Assembly (NCBI GenBank): GCA_965261105.1
Contig: CBDHCM010000006.1
Coordinates: 3,348,001-3,412,000, forward strand
Length of the DNA: 64,000 bases
Origin: Aldehydirespirator sp965261105
GTDB lineage: Bacteria; Actinomycetota; Acidimicrobiia; Acidimicrobiales; Aldehydirespiratoraceae
Direction: 5' to 3'
The translations under genes and the position numbers were made by a program. Position 1 is the stretch's first letter. The number at the start of each line of letters is the position of its first letter. Of the stretch, positions 1 to 8,169 are shown in pieces. The notes beneath the pieces were generated by a model that searched no databases, had not been told where the DNA came from, and saw only the letters and a program-made list of their open reading frames with translations.

Positions 1-968
1 GCGGCGGCGAACGCCGGGAAGTGGGCGAAGGCCACCTCCAGCGACTCCGAGATGCGGTCAAGGTCGGGCGGCAGCAGCCGCATGGAGAAGTCCCACGGCG
101 TCTGGCGGGGCGACCACGGCAGGCAGGCCTGCTCGTAGGTGCCGAGCAGCATGCCCTCGCCCTCCTGGCGCATGTAGATCTCGCCGCCGAAGTCGATCAC
201 ATGCATCAGCCGCGAGCCGGTGCGCCGGTTGTGCTCCCGCACGGCTTCGAGCGGCTCGGTGACCAGGTACGTGTGCTCCATGGCCAGCACCGGCAGCTCC
301 AGGCCCACCATGCGCCCCACCTCGCGGGCCCACAGGCCACCGCAGTTGACGACGTGCTCGCAGTCGATCGCTGCGAGGTCCTCCCCGCTGGCGGTGTCGT
401 ACACCAGCACCCGCCAGCCCCCGTCGCGGCCGCGCTCAACGGCGCGGGCCCAACAGTTGCGGTACACCTCCGCGCCCGCGAGCCGGGCGGCCTTGGCATA
501 GGCATGGGTCACCCCGGCCGGATCCACATGGCCCTCGTGCTTGTCCAGCAAAGCGCCCACGAAATACTTGGGATCGAACAGCGGCACCAGCTCGGCCGCC
601 TCCGCCACCGACACCAGCTCGGTCTGCATCCCCAGGTAGCGGCCCCGGGCATGGGTCATCTTGAGCCAGTCGAGCCGCTCGGGCGTGTCGGCCAGCATCA
701 CGCCGCCGGGCATGTGCATGCCGCAGTCCTGGCCGGAGACCCGCTCGATCTCGGCGTACAGCTCGATGGTGTAGCGCTGCAGGCGGGCCACGTTGGGGTC
801 GCCGTTGAGGGTGTGCATGCCGCCTGCGCTGTGCCATGTCGAGCCGGCGGTGAGCTCGGTGCGCTCCACCAGCACCACGTCGGCCCAGCCTGCCTTGGTG
901 AGGTGGTAGAGCACGCTGGCGCCCACCACTCCCCCGCCGACCACCACCACCTGCGCCCGAGACTTCAT
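1..968 (-). CDS. FAD-dependent oxidoreductase, dimethylglycine/sarcosine dehydrogenase-like (partial)
   Basis: N-terminal 322 codons of a flavoprotein; the 3' end lies beyond the left edge. The start ATG gives MKSRAQVVVVGGGVVGAS, a Rossmann dinucleotide-binding motif (G11, G12, G13, G16). A second motif, AGSTWHSAGG at residues 41-50, matches the segment that in dimethylglycine and sarcosine dehydrogenases carries the His bound covalently to FAD; here that would be H46. Known members oxidatively demethylate N-methylated glycines in the cytoplasm or mitochondria and pass electrons to a flavoprotein or folate. The same strand carries a Rieske oxygenase remnant and an MttB-like methyltransferase upstream, which supports a role in betaine or methylamine breakdown. 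The exact substrate cannot be read from this part; the C-terminal folate-binding GcvT-like domain, if present, is outside the window. Confidence 0.88.
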   Translation of the reverse strand, partial: MKSRAQVVVVGGGVVGASVLYHLTKAGWADVVLVERTELTAGSTWHSAGGMHTLNGDPNVARLQRYTIELYAEIERVSGQDCGMHMPGGVMLADTPERLDWLKMTHARGRYLGMQTELVSVAEAAELVPLFDPKYFVGALLDKHEGHVDPAGVTHAYAKAARLAGAEVYRNCWARAVERGRDGGWRVLVYDTASGEDLAAIDCEHVVNCGGLWAREVGRMVGLELPVLAMEHTYLVTEPLEAVREHNRRTGSRLMHVIDFGGEIYMRQEGEGMLLGTYEQACLPWSPRQTPWDFSMRLLPPDLDRISESLEVAFAHFPAFAA

Positions 969-1099
969 CGGCAGCGCTCAGTCGGGCCGCAGCCGTGACC
1001 GTCACCGAAATTGGCGACGAAAACGCCCCTGCAGGGCCACGTCTGCCGCCGATTTGCGCGGGAGCGCCGACGCAGGTCGTGTCCCATGCCGCCTTGCTG

Positions 1100-1531
1100 C
1101 TAGCTCGCAGGGGGCGCCGCGGCCTCTATGGCCGGCGGGGCGGGGTTGCGGCCGCAGCCGTAGCGCTCGAAGTCGTCGGGGCCGTCCCCGGACGGAATGT
1201 TGAGCCCGGTCGCGAGCGAGTCGGCTGTGAGACAGTCGGCCACCATGTTGTGGAACCGGTGCAGCGGCTCCTCGAACCGCGGCGACAGCGGCCCGGGCGG
1301 GGCGCCGCCGAGCGCAAGTCCCCGCTGGCCCCGCTGGCAGATGCCGATGTCCTCGTTGTTGATCTCGATCCAGAACTTGAGGGTCTCGGCCGCGGCGTTG
1401 CCGTACACCTCCGGCGGCGTGGACCCCGGCAGCAGCAGAGTGCAGTGCTCTCGAGTCATACCCGATGACAAGGGCTCAAGGCGGATCACGCCGGTGTAGG
1501 CAGCCGGCGGAAGGCCGGTGGCCTGCTCCAA
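1100..1531 (-). pseudogene. Rieske ring-hydroxylating oxygenase alpha subunit, C-terminal remnant
   Basis: An open frame of about 143 codons from a possible TTG start; the frame is open back to a stop at 1628-1630 without an ATG. It contains IRLEPLSSGMTREHC, EINNEDIGICQRGQRGL and LSPRFEEPLHRFHNMVADC, the pattern seen at the C-terminal end of Rieske oxygenase alpha subunits. The N-terminal Rieske 2Fe-2S domain and the 2-His-1-carboxylate iron site (about 280 residues) are absent, so it cannot be an active oxygenase. It lies between the MttB-like gene and the demethylating flavoprotein on the same strand. Known Rieske enzymes such as glycine betaine monooxygenase act just before dimethylglycine dehydrogenase, so this may be the remnant of a betaine demethylase. 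I infer a 5'-deleted pseudogene. Confidence 0.7.
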
Positions 1532-1782
1532 CGGCCGCCGGGTTCCCGACCAGAACCCGTCCGATATGAAGTCTCCGTCGAGACCGGATGCCTGTCCCGT
1601 GGCGCGAAGTACATCACGGCCGGCCCACTACCGCAACGCACCCGTCCGCGGGCTCCCCGGCGTCCCCGAGCCTTTCCCCCCCCCGAACGCTTTGGATAGT
1701 CCTTCTCCGGGATAATCCCAGAGAATCGCCAGAAATGCCCTGCAGCCGTTCCGGCCGACCCGCCGCCTTTCGCCGGCCGACC

Positions 1783-3318
1783 CTAGAAGTCGGTCTCGAC
1801 CCCGCCCTCGGCTATGCGGCGGTCGGTGAAGTCGTCCAGCTCGGCCCGCACGTCGTCGGCCAGCGCGGGAGGCTCGTAGGTCGCGAGCAGCTCTCCAACC
1901 AAGCGCTCGGCGTGGTCGAGCGCGGTGGGCGAGCCCGCCTCGGCCCAAGACTCGTAGTTGCGCCAGTCCGACACCATCGGCTTGAAGAACGCATCGCGGA
2001 AGCGGGCCAGGGTGTGGGCCGTGCCGAAGAAATGGCCGCCCGGGCCGACCTCGGCGATGACCTCCACCGCCAGCGAGTCGGCGTCGGTGGCAACAGGCTC
2101 CAAGAACGCGCCCACCATGCCGATCATGTCAGCGTCGATCACCATCTTCTCGAAGCAGGCCTGCAGCCCGCCCTCCATCCAGCCCGCGCCGTGCATCACC
2201 ATGTGGGCGCCGCCCATGGTCACGGCCCACAGCGAGAAAACGCTCTCGTAGGCGGCCTGGGCGTCCACCGCGTTGGCCGCGCACGCATTGGACGACCGGT
2301 ACGGGATCCGGTAGCGCCGGGCCAGCTGGCCGCCGAGCAGCACGGCCTGCATGTACTCGGGCGTGCCGAAAGCCGGAGCGCCCGACTGCATGTCGACGTT
2401 GGAGGTGAACCCGCCGTACATCACCGGCGAGCCCGCCCGCACCAGCTGGCAGAACGCGATCCCGGCCAGGGCCTCGGCGTTCTGCTGCACCACTGCGCCG
2501 GCCACGGTCACCGGCGCCATGGCCCCGGCCAGCGTGAACGGCGTGACCACCACCACCTGGTTGCGGGCCGAGTACTGCAGGATCCCCTCCAGCATGGGCG
2601 TGTCGAGGCGCAGCGGCGAATTGCAGTTCACCACGGTGAAGATCGACGGCTGCAATTCGAGGTCGTCGTGGCTGACGCCCCGCACGATGCGCACCATCTC
2701 GAGGCAGTCCTGGTTGCGCTGAGCGCCGAGCGAGTAGCAGTGAATGGCCTTGCGTGACAGCGTCAGGAGGTCGCGGGTGGCGACGAGATGGCGAACTGAG
2801 GAGTGGACGTCAACCGGTTCCACCGGGTAGCCGCCCGTGTGCGACACCGAGTTGAGCACCTCGCTGAGCATCACCAGGCGGCGGAAGTCCTCACGGTTGC
2901 CCGTGCGCCGCCCCCCGGACCGGTCGGCCACGTTCGGAGGGCTGGCCACCGCCGAGAAGGCCACGCTGCGCCCGCCCATCGGCAGGTGCCGGGCCGGGTC
3001 GGGAGCGTGCAGGACGAACTCGGAAGGAGCCGTCGCCACCAGTTCGGTGACCATCTCCGGGTCGAGGCGAACCCGCTCGCCATCCACGTTGGCCCCCGCC
3101 TCGGCCCACATCCGCCGCGCCGTCGGATGCAGGAAGTCCATGCCGGTATCGCGCAGCACCGTGAGCGAGGCCTCGTGTATGGCCTCCAGCTCGTCCTCGG
3201 TCACTATCGGCGTCGGCTCGAACCGGCGCTCATGGAGCCGCCACGGCGGCTGCACCGGCCCTGAGGGCCTCTCGTCGACGTTCTGCCGGGGACGACGCCG
3301 CCGGCGCTCGGTGTTCAT
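1783..3318 (-). CDS. MttB-like trimethylamine methyltransferase family protein (non-pyrrolysine)
   Basis: 511 aa. The protein aligns by eye with the MttB superfamily over its full length, including NREDFRRLVMLSEVL, VNCNSPLRLDTPML, GGFTSNVDMQSGAPAFGTPE and the C-terminal GPGGHFFGTAHTLARFRDAF. Family members move a methyl group from a quaternary amine (trimethylamine, glycine betaine, proline betaine, carnitine) to a corrinoid protein. The frame has no in-frame TAG, so this is a member without pyrrolysine, as in the glycine betaine type MtgB. No corrinoid protein or methyltransferase partner is visible in the window. The start ATG lies 6 nt after a TAGCCT box, so the mRNA is probably leaderless. 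The gene is first on the strand before the Rieske remnant and the flavoprotein. Confidence 0.85.
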   Translation of the reverse strand: MNTERRRRRPRQNVDERPSGPVQPPWRLHERRFEPTPIVTEDELEAIHEASLTVLRDTGMDFLHPTARRMWAEAGANVDGERVRLDPEMVTELVATAPSEFVLHAPDPARHLPMGGRSVAFSAVASPPNVADRSGGRRTGNREDFRRLVMLSEVLNSVSHTGGYPVEPVDVHSSVRHLVATRDLLTLSRKAIHCYSLGAQRNQDCLEMVRIVRGVSHDDLELQPSIFTVVNCNSPLRLDTPMLEGILQYSARNQVVVVTPFTLAGAMAPVTVAGAVVQQNAEALAGIAFCQLVRAGSPVMYGGFTSNVDMQSGAPAFGTPEYMQAVLLGGQLARRYRIPYRSSNACAANAVDAQAAYESVFSLWAVTMGGAHMVMHGAGWMEGGLQACFEKMVIDADMIGMVGAFLEPVATDADSLAVEVIAEVGPGGHFFGTAHTLARFRDAFFKPMVSDWRNYESWAEAGSPTALDHAERLVGELLATYEPPALADDVRAELDDFTDRRIAEGGVETDF

Positions 3319-3324
3319 TCCCGC

Positions 3325-3330
3325 AGGCTA
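3325..3330 (-). promoter_or_regulatory. -10 box (TAGCCT) for the MttB-like gene
   Basis: On the minus strand TAGCCT fits the actinobacterial -10 consensus TANNNT and ends 6 nt before the ATG at 3318, the spacing expected for leaderless transcription. No good -35 is seen. The same hexamer recurs in front of other genes of this window. Confidence 0.45.
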
Positions 3331-3540
3331 GTGCGCTGTCGACCAGCTATCACGCCGATGCACGTGCATAGCTATCGAGTGATTTCAGCCAATGAAATTG
3401 CAGGCTAGGGAGGCCGTCGGTCGGCACGAACACCCGCAGATCGGTGATTGCCGAAGGGTGACCAACCCTCGTTGCAGCGATCCGCTCGTGAACGCTACTC
3501 GCCGCGCTCGGTGCCCCACCGGGCCGCGGCGCCCCCGCGC

Positions 3541-3569
3541 TTCACAACCGCGCGGTTCTGCCCTACAGT
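3541..3569 (+). promoter_or_regulatory. Sigma70-type promoter for the ACT-domain gene
   Basis: TTCACA at 3541-3546 and TACAGT at 3564-3569 are separated by exactly 17 bp. They match TTGACA at 5 of 6 positions and the TANNNT -10 consensus. Transcription would start near 3576, leaving a leader of about 55 nt that contains the GAGGAGG ribosome binding site. Confidence 0.5.
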
Positions 3570-3630
3570 CGGTGGCCCTGTCTACCGAGCCCAGCGATGG
3601 GGCTCACAAACCCGAGGAGGACCTGCTCTC

Positions 3631-4026
3631 ATGTCGATCGTGGCCAGCGACCTGGTGATCGAGTTGGAGAACAAACCGGGGGCGCTGGCCAGAGTGGCAA
3701 CCGCCATAAGCGACGCAGGCGTGAACATCGCGGCGGCGACGTGCATGGGCACGGGCCGCACCGCGGAACTGCACATCCTCGTTCCCCACGGCGAGCCCGT
3801 CTACCGGGCGCTGGCCAACACCCAGGGCCCGGCCGTCACCCGTGAGCGGGAGGTCGTCGTGGTCCAAGCCCAGGACCGGCCCGGCGAGCTGGCCGAGCTG
3901 GCCACCAAGGTCTCCGAGGCCGGCATCAACATCGACATGGTCTACGTGGCCACCAACTCCCGGGTGGTGCTGGGCTCCGAGGACAACGACGCCCTCAAGC
4001 AAGCCCTCGACGGCTTCTCGCTGTAG
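3631..4026 (+). CDS. Tandem ACT-domain protein
   Basis: 131 aa. The ATG at 3631 follows CGAGGAGGACCTGCTCTC, a strong ribosome binding site; longer in-frame extensions upstream are not credible. Two ACT-like halves are visible: residues about 8-75 (ELENKPGALARVATAISDAG, then NIAAATCMG) and about 78-131 (VVVVQAQDRPGELAELATKV, SEAGINIDMVYVATNSRVVL). ACT domains bind amino acids or similar small ligands and act as regulatory modules. No catalytic domain is attached, so this is a stand-alone regulatory or sensor protein of unknown partner. It converges on the desaturase gene with 15 bp between the stops. Confidence 0.85.
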   Translation: MSIVASDLVIELENKPGALARVATAISDAGVNIAAATCMGTGRTAELHILVPHGEPVYRALANTQGPAVTREREVVVVQAQDRPGELAELATKVSEAGINIDMVYVATNSRVVLGSEDNDALKQALDGFSL

Positions 4027-4041
4027 AACCCGGACTCGCGC

Positions 4042-5061
4042 TCAGGACGCTCCGGCCGGCGCTGGCTCCGGATCGGGCCGCACCAGCGCCCGCCACAGCG
4101 ACCGGTAGCCGGGCCACACCGCCTCGGCGGGCAGGTAGCCGTCCTGCACGAGGGCTCGCTGCAGCCGGGGCAGGTGGCGGGCCGGCACCCCCGAATCGAC
4201 GTGGTGGGCCAGGTGGTAGCCCACGTTGTAGGGCACCAGGAACAGGCGGGCCGTCCAGCTCTGGCGCACATGGTGGGTGGTGTTGCGGCGGTCGGGAGTG
4301 CGGGTCATGCCGCCATGCTCGGCGACGACTCGAAGCCGGTTGGCCATCTGGTAGTAGCTGAAGTAGGGCAGCGCCCAAAGGACCAGATACAGCCACGGAC
4401 GCCCCACAGCCCAGAACGCGGCCAGCACCACGGCCTGCCCGGCGAAGAACCGCAGGCTGAGCAGCAGGAACGGCGGCCGGACCAGGCCGGTGAAGCGGGG
4501 CTTGACGATGCGGAAGCCCGACACGCCGAACAGGTCCCGCAGGAGCTTGCGACGCACGGACGCCTTGGACACCGGATAGAGCGCATACAGCAGGAAGTCG
4601 GGCTCCTTGGGGCCGAACTCGTCCCGGTGGTGGTTGGCGTGGCCCCGCCGGTAGTGATGGGTGCCGGTGCCGAAGGGCAGCCACCCCAGGATGCTCACTC
4701 CGACGATGTCGTTGATGCGGCGGTTGGAGAACAGCAGCCGGTGGGCCGCCTCGTGATGCAGGATGAACATCCGCAGCATCACGATTCCCATGACCGGCAC
4801 TGCGACCGCGGTGGCCAGCCAGTGATCGACGGCGATGACAGCCGCGGCCGCGGCCGGCGCCGCGGCGAGCGTCGCCATCACAGTGATGGCGTTGAACGCG
4901 TTGGGGATCCGGCGCAGCTCGGCACGGAACTCGGGCCGGGGCCGCCCGTCGGGGCGCAGCCGCGGCGAGCCCTCGAACGAGGGCAGGTCGTCGCGGGCCA
5001 TGCCCCCGGTCATGGACGCCACCAGCTCGTCGTGGGACAGAGCACTCCCCGCCGCGGTCAT
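4042..5061 (-). CDS. Membrane fatty acid desaturase family protein
   Basis: 339 aa from the ATG at 5061; a GTG at 5070 would add three residues. Numbered from the longer form, three histidine boxes are present: HHEAAH (105-110), HANHH (144-148) and HLAHH (287-291). These bind the di-iron centre of membrane desaturases and hydroxylases. Hydrophobic segments lie near residues 60-100 and 200-240. Family members introduce double bonds or hydroxyls into acyl chains or carotenoids in the cytoplasmic membrane, using oxygen and an electron donor. The substrate cannot be told. The ATG lies 7 nt after a TAGTGT box (5069-5074), which favours this start and a leaderless mRNA. Confidence 0.88.
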   Translation of the reverse strand: MTAAGSALSHDELVASMTGGMARDDLPSFEGSPRLRPDGRPRPEFRAELRRIPNAFNAITVMATLAAAPAAAAAVIAVDHWLATAVAVPVMGIVMLRMFILHHEAAHRLLFSNRRINDIVGVSILGWLPFGTGTHHYRRGHANHHRDEFGPKEPDFLLYALYPVSKASVRRKLLRDLFGVSGFRIVKPRFTGLVRPPFLLLSLRFFAGQAVVLAAFWAVGRPWLYLVLWALPYFSYYQMANRLRVVAEHGGMTRTPDRRNTTHHVRQSWTARLFLVPYNVGYHLAHHVDSGVPARHLPRLQRALVQDGYLPAEAVWPGYRSLWRALVRPDPEPAPAGAS

Positions 5062-5068
5062 CAAACCC

Positions 5069-5074
5069 ACACTA
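5069..5074 (-). promoter_or_regulatory. -10 box (TAGTGT) for the desaturase
   Basis: TAGTGT on the minus strand fits TANNNT and ends 7 nt before the ATG at 5061. The alternative GTG at 5070 overlaps this box, which argues for the ATG start. Confidence 0.4.
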
Positions 5075-5136
5075 CGGCATCTCGCCGCCCATAGCGGCGG
5101 TGACCGACCCCGTCCCCAACGGTCCTGCCCATCGGG

Positions 5137-6633
5137 TCAGGACGACTCGTAGAGCTCCAGCTCGGTCCGCACGGCCCCCGACGCGCTGGGAGGAATGCCG
5201 GCGACGCTGACCGCCACTCCCGCCGCCGAGATCCTCTCCAGGATGCGCCGCAGCGCCACCGCCCCGGAGTAGTCGATCCGTCCCACCCCGGACAGGTCGA
5301 CCACCACGGCTGTGAGGTTGCGCTCGGAGGCCAGCTCCTCGCGCACCGAACGTTCGACCTGAGGCACGGTGGCGAACCACATCACGCCCTTGGGCCGCAC
5401 GGTGAGCGTGTCATGGTTGCGCTCGCCGGGCGTGGTGACCTGCAGCTCGCGGTAGAGGTGCACCGCGATGGCCAGGCCGATCCCCACCAGCACGCCTCGC
5501 TCCACTCGGGGCGCGAAGGCGATGGTGGCAAGAGTGGCCCCCGCACCGACCAACGCCTGGGGGAAGGAGCCCCGCGGCAGGCGGGCCATCTCCCTCACAT
5601 CCACCAGGCGCACCACGACGACGACCACGATCACGCCGAGCACCGCGGTGGGTAGGTCCTCCAGCAGCGGCGCGAGCGGCAGCACTGCCAGCACGAACGC
5701 TCCCGTGATCGCGCCCGACCAGGCGCTGGTGGCCCCAGCCGTCCGATTGAGCGAACTGCGCGAGAACGAGCCGCCCACCGGGAAGGCGCCCGAGACCGCG
5801 GCGGCGAGGTTGGCGACGCCCTGGCTCACCATCTCGCGGTTGGCGTTCCACGGCAGGCGGTCGGCCGCGGCGAAGGTGCGGGCAATCGACGCCGGCTCTG
5901 CGAATCCCACCAGCGCGATGACGGCCGCAGGCAGCAGCAGGCTCGGCGCCTCCGACCACGCGAAGTCCAGGCTCAGGGGTATGAACCCGCCGTCGAGGTC
6001 GCCCACCTTCGACCCCTCATAGCCGCTGGAGCCGGCCACGATCACCCCGGCGATCACTGCCACCAGCACTCCGGGGAAGAGCCGGTGCACGCGGCGGCCC
6101 CCGATCATCAGGGCCACCGTGGCCGCGGCGAAGGCGACGGCTGACCAGCGCCACTCGCCGGGCCGCTCCAGCGTGCGCAACGCCGCGGGCAGCACCTCGC
6201 CGGAGGGGTCGACGTCGAAGATCTTTGGCAGCTGCGAGGCGATGATCACCACCGCGGCTCCTGCGGTGAATCCGGTGACCACCGGCTCCGACAGCAGGTA
6301 GGCCACCCGGCCCATGCGCACCACCCCGAGGAACAGGCGCATCACGCCCACGAGCAGGGCCAGCAGCGCGGCGCTCTGGATGTAGCTGGCCTCGCCCGGC
6401 TCAGCCACCCCCGACAGCGCCCCGAGGGTGAGCAGGGCGGTGAGAGCCACCGGTCCGGTCTGCAGGTACCGCGACGACACGAACGCCGCGGCCAGCAGCG
6501 ACGGCAGCGCGGTGGCGTACAGGCCGTACTGGGGTGGAAGCCCGGCCAGTTCGGCGTAGGCCAGCGACTGGGGGATGGCGACCAGCGCCACCGACACCCC
6601 GGCGATCAGGTCCCCGGTGCTCGGGCGTGACAC
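5137..6633 (-). CDS. SulP family inorganic anion transporter with C-terminal STAS domain
   Basis: 498 aa from a GTG at 6633. The N-terminal part (GDLIAGVSVALVAIPQSLAYAE, a string that begins at about residue 7; AGLPPQYGLYA; LQTGPVALTALL) is the SulP signature, followed by a dozen or so hydrophobic segments up to about residue 395. The end (about 405-498) is a STAS domain with VVVDLSGVGRIDYSGAVALR, similar to anti-sigma-factor antagonists. SulP proteins import sulfate, bicarbonate or related anions across the cytoplasmic membrane; the substrate is not assignable here. The frame stays open upstream to 7068, but that stretch overlaps the SCP2-like gene on the other strand and carries no family sequence. 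The GTG lies 7 nt after a TAGCCT box. Confidence 0.9.
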   Translation of the reverse strand: MSRPSTGDLIAGVSVALVAIPQSLAYAELAGLPPQYGLYATALPSLLAAAFVSSRYLQTGPVALTALLTLGALSGVAEPGEASYIQSAALLALLVGVMRLFLGVVRMGRVAYLLSEPVVTGFTAGAAVVIIASQLPKIFDVDPSGEVLPAALRTLERPGEWRWSAVAFAAATVALMIGGRRVHRLFPGVLVAVIAGVIVAGSSGYEGSKVGDLDGGFIPLSLDFAWSEAPSLLLPAAVIALVGFAEPASIARTFAAADRLPWNANREMVSQGVANLAAAVSGAFPVGGSFSRSSLNRTAGATSAWSGAITGAFVLAVLPLAPLLEDLPTAVLGVIVVVVVVRLVDVREMARLPRGSFPQALVGAGATLATIAFAPRVERGVLVGIGLAIAVHLYRELQVTTPGERNHDTLTVRPKGVMWFATVPQVERSVREELASERNLTAVVVDLSGVGRIDYSGAVALRRILERISAAGVAVSVAGIPPSASGAVRTELELYESS

Positions 6634-6639
6634 GAGAGT

Positions 6640-6663
6640 CAGGCTACGAGGATCGATAGCCTG
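6640..6663. promoter_or_regulatory. Symmetric divergent -10 boxes (CAGGCTA-N10-TAGCCTG)
   Basis: A perfect 7-bp inverted repeat with a 10-bp spacer lies between two divergent GTG starts. Each arm contains TAGCCT in the reading direction of its gene: the minus-strand copy (6641-6646) ends 7 nt before the SulP start, the plus-strand copy (6657-6662) ends 5 nt before the first GTG of the SCP2-like gene. The simplest reading is two back-to-back leaderless promoters; the same symmetry could also be an operator. Confidence 0.45.
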
Positions 6664-6667
6664 CGCT

Positions 6668-7072
6668 GTGGTGACCGCCGAGCCCGACCCCCGCGAGATG
6701 CCGGAGATGTTCACCGGCGAGTGGGTGGCCTGGCTCGACTCCGTGCTGTCGCAGTGTCCGGTGACCGGCGCCGTGGACCTGGTCGTGGAGCACCGGGTGG
6801 CCGGCGAGGACGGCTCGGTCTTCTGCTGGCATGTGCGCGTGGCCGAGGGCCGGGTGTCGGCTGCGGCCGGGCCTGCGGGCGCGGGTTCCGGCGAAAGCGT
6901 CGTGTCGTTCGCGTCGGACCGCGAGACGGCCCGGGCGATAGCCGTCGAGGGCAAGTCCGCCCAGCGGGCCTTCGCCCAGGGCCGGATGCGCCTCGGCGGC
7001 GATGCGCAGCTGCTGATCGCGGCCCGCCCGGCGATGGAGGCAATAGCCGCTGCCCTTACACCGCCCACTTGA
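6668..7072 (+). CDS. SCP2-like sterol carrier domain protein
   Basis: 134 aa from GTG 6668 (a second GTG follows at 6671). The sequence has the layout of a small SCP2/sterol-transfer fold: an N-terminal helix (GEWVAWLDSVL), beta strands ending in VVSFASDRETA, and the C-terminal AFAQGRMRLGGDAQLLIAA, which resembles the G-x-x-R-x-x-GD-x-x-x-L pattern of that family. Such proteins bind lipids or acyl-CoA non-covalently. It is divergently transcribed from the SulP gene with 34 bp between starts. The family call is by eye; the ligand is unknown. Confidence 0.65.
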   Translation: MVTAEPDPREMPEMFTGEWVAWLDSVLSQCPVTGAVDLVVEHRVAGEDGSVFCWHVRVAEGRVSAAAGPAGAGSGESVVSFASDRETARAIAVEGKSAQRAFAQGRMRLGGDAQLLIAARPAMEAIAAALTPPT

Positions 7073-7162
7073 AACGGGCCAGCGAGGCTCCCGCGAACGC
7101 ATCCGACAGCCGCTCGGCGCGAGCTGCTGCCTCCGGCACCTCGGGCACCGAGGCGCCGACCC

Positions 7163-8149
7163 CTAGATCAAATCGAGGGAGGCCACCGTGTCGCGTTCGG
7201 CGGCCAGCTCGGCCACCGAGGCGTCGATGCGGGTGCGGGAGAAGTCGTCGATGTCGAGCCCGCCGACGATCTGGTGGGAGCCGTCGGCGCAGGTGGCCGG
7301 GAACGACGAGATCAGCCCCTCGGGCACTCCGTAGCTGCCGTCGGAGCAGACCGCCATCGACACCCAGTCTCCCGGCGGGGTGCCGAGCATCCAGTCGCGC
7401 ACATGGTCGACGGCGGCGTTGGCCGCGGAGGCCGCCGACGACGCTCCCCGGGCCTCGATGATGGCCGCGCCCCGCTGCTGCACGGTACCGATGAACGTGC
7501 CTTCGAGCCACTGCTGGTCGTCGACCAGCGCGGCGGCGTTGCGGCCGCCCACCTCGCAATGGAACAGGTCGGGGTACTGGGTGGCGGAGTGGTTGCCCCA
7601 GATGGTCATCTTGGTGATGTCGCCGACGGTGGCGCCGAGGCGGGCCGCGAGCTGGGCCTTGGCCCGGTTGTGGTCCAGGCGGGTCATCGCCGTGAACCGC
7701 TCGCGGGGGACGCCCGAGGCGTTGTTCATGGCAATGAGGCAGTTGGTGTTGGCCGGGTTGCCCACCACCAGCACCCGCACGTCGGCAGCGGCGCGGGCTG
7801 CGATGGCCCGGCCCTGCACGGTGAAGATGGCGCCGTTGGCCTCCAGCAGGTCCTTGCGCTCCATGCCCTTGGTACGGGGCCGCGAGCCCACCAGCAGAGC
7901 GATCTGGGCGCCGTCGAGGGCCTCGTCGGGATCGTCGCTGAGCACCATGTCGGCCAGCAGCCCGAAGGCGCAGTCGTCGAGCTCCATGGCCACGCCGCGC
8001 AGGGCGTCCATGGCCGGAGGGATCTCCAGCATCTGCAGGACCACCGGCTGGTCGGGGCCGAGCATCGACCCGGAGGCGATGCGGAACAGCAGGCTGTAGC
8101 CGATCTGGCCGGCCGCGCCGGTGACGGCCACTCTCACGGGATTGCGCAT
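7163..8149 (-). CDS. mdh: Malate dehydrogenase
   Basis: 328 aa from ATG 8149; a GTG at 8158 would add three residues. Diagnostic motifs are VAVTGAAGQIGYSLLFRIAS (NAD-binding), SRPRTKGMERKDLL (mobile loop with substrate arginines), VVGNPANTNCLIAM, TRLDHNRAKAQLA and TIWGNHSATQYPD with the catalytic His. This is the malate dehydrogenase type found in actinobacteria and in the eukaryotic cytosol. It interconverts malate and oxaloacetate with NAD in the TCA cycle, and oxaloacetate is a product of the LigK reaction encoded further right. A TACCGT box ends 7 nt before ATG 8149, supporting that start. Confidence 0.97.
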   Translation of the reverse strand: MRNPVRVAVTGAAGQIGYSLLFRIASGSMLGPDQPVVLQMLEIPPAMDALRGVAMELDDCAFGLLADMVLSDDPDEALDGAQIALLVGSRPRTKGMERKDLLEANGAIFTVQGRAIAARAAADVRVLVVGNPANTNCLIAMNNASGVPRERFTAMTRLDHNRAKAQLAARLGATVGDITKMTIWGNHSATQYPDLFHCEVGGRNAAALVDDQQWLEGTFIGTVQQRGAAIIEARGASSAASAANAAVDHVRDWMLGTPPGDWVSMAVCSDGSYGVPEGLISSFPATCADGSHQIVGGLDIDDFSRTRIDASVAELAAERDTVASLDLI

Positions 8150-8156
8150 GGCGGGC

Positions 8157-8162
8157 ACGGTA
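8157..8162 (-). promoter_or_regulatory. -10 box (TACCGT) for mdh
   Basis: TACCGT on the minus strand fits TANNNT and ends 7 nt before the ATG at 8149. It overlaps the alternative GTG start, so the ATG start with a leaderless mRNA is preferred. Confidence 0.4.
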
Positions 8163-8169
8163 GCCGGTG

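Larger units (their letters stand above)
3319..3630. other. Intergenic region between divergent MttB-like and ACT genes
   Basis: About 310 bp without a recognisable gene. It holds the leaderless-type -10 of the MttB-like gene at its left end and a -35/-10 pair for the ACT gene at 3541-3569. The short open frames across it show no family resemblance and I see no tRNA-like fold. Confidence 0.5.

Noticed and set aside
1783..3318. Pyrrolysine in the MttB-like protein
   Set aside because: The frame runs 511 codons without any internal TAG, and the family contains many non-pyrrolysine members.
5137..7068. Longer SulP protein starting at 7068
   Set aside because: The extra 145 residues are antisense to the SCP2-like gene, resemble no SulP N-terminus, and a GTG with a -10 box in the right place exists at 6633.
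7139..7153. CCTCGG-GCA-CCGAGG hairpin between the SCP2-like gene and mdh as a bidirectional terminator
   Set aside because: The stem is short and there is no T-run on either side.
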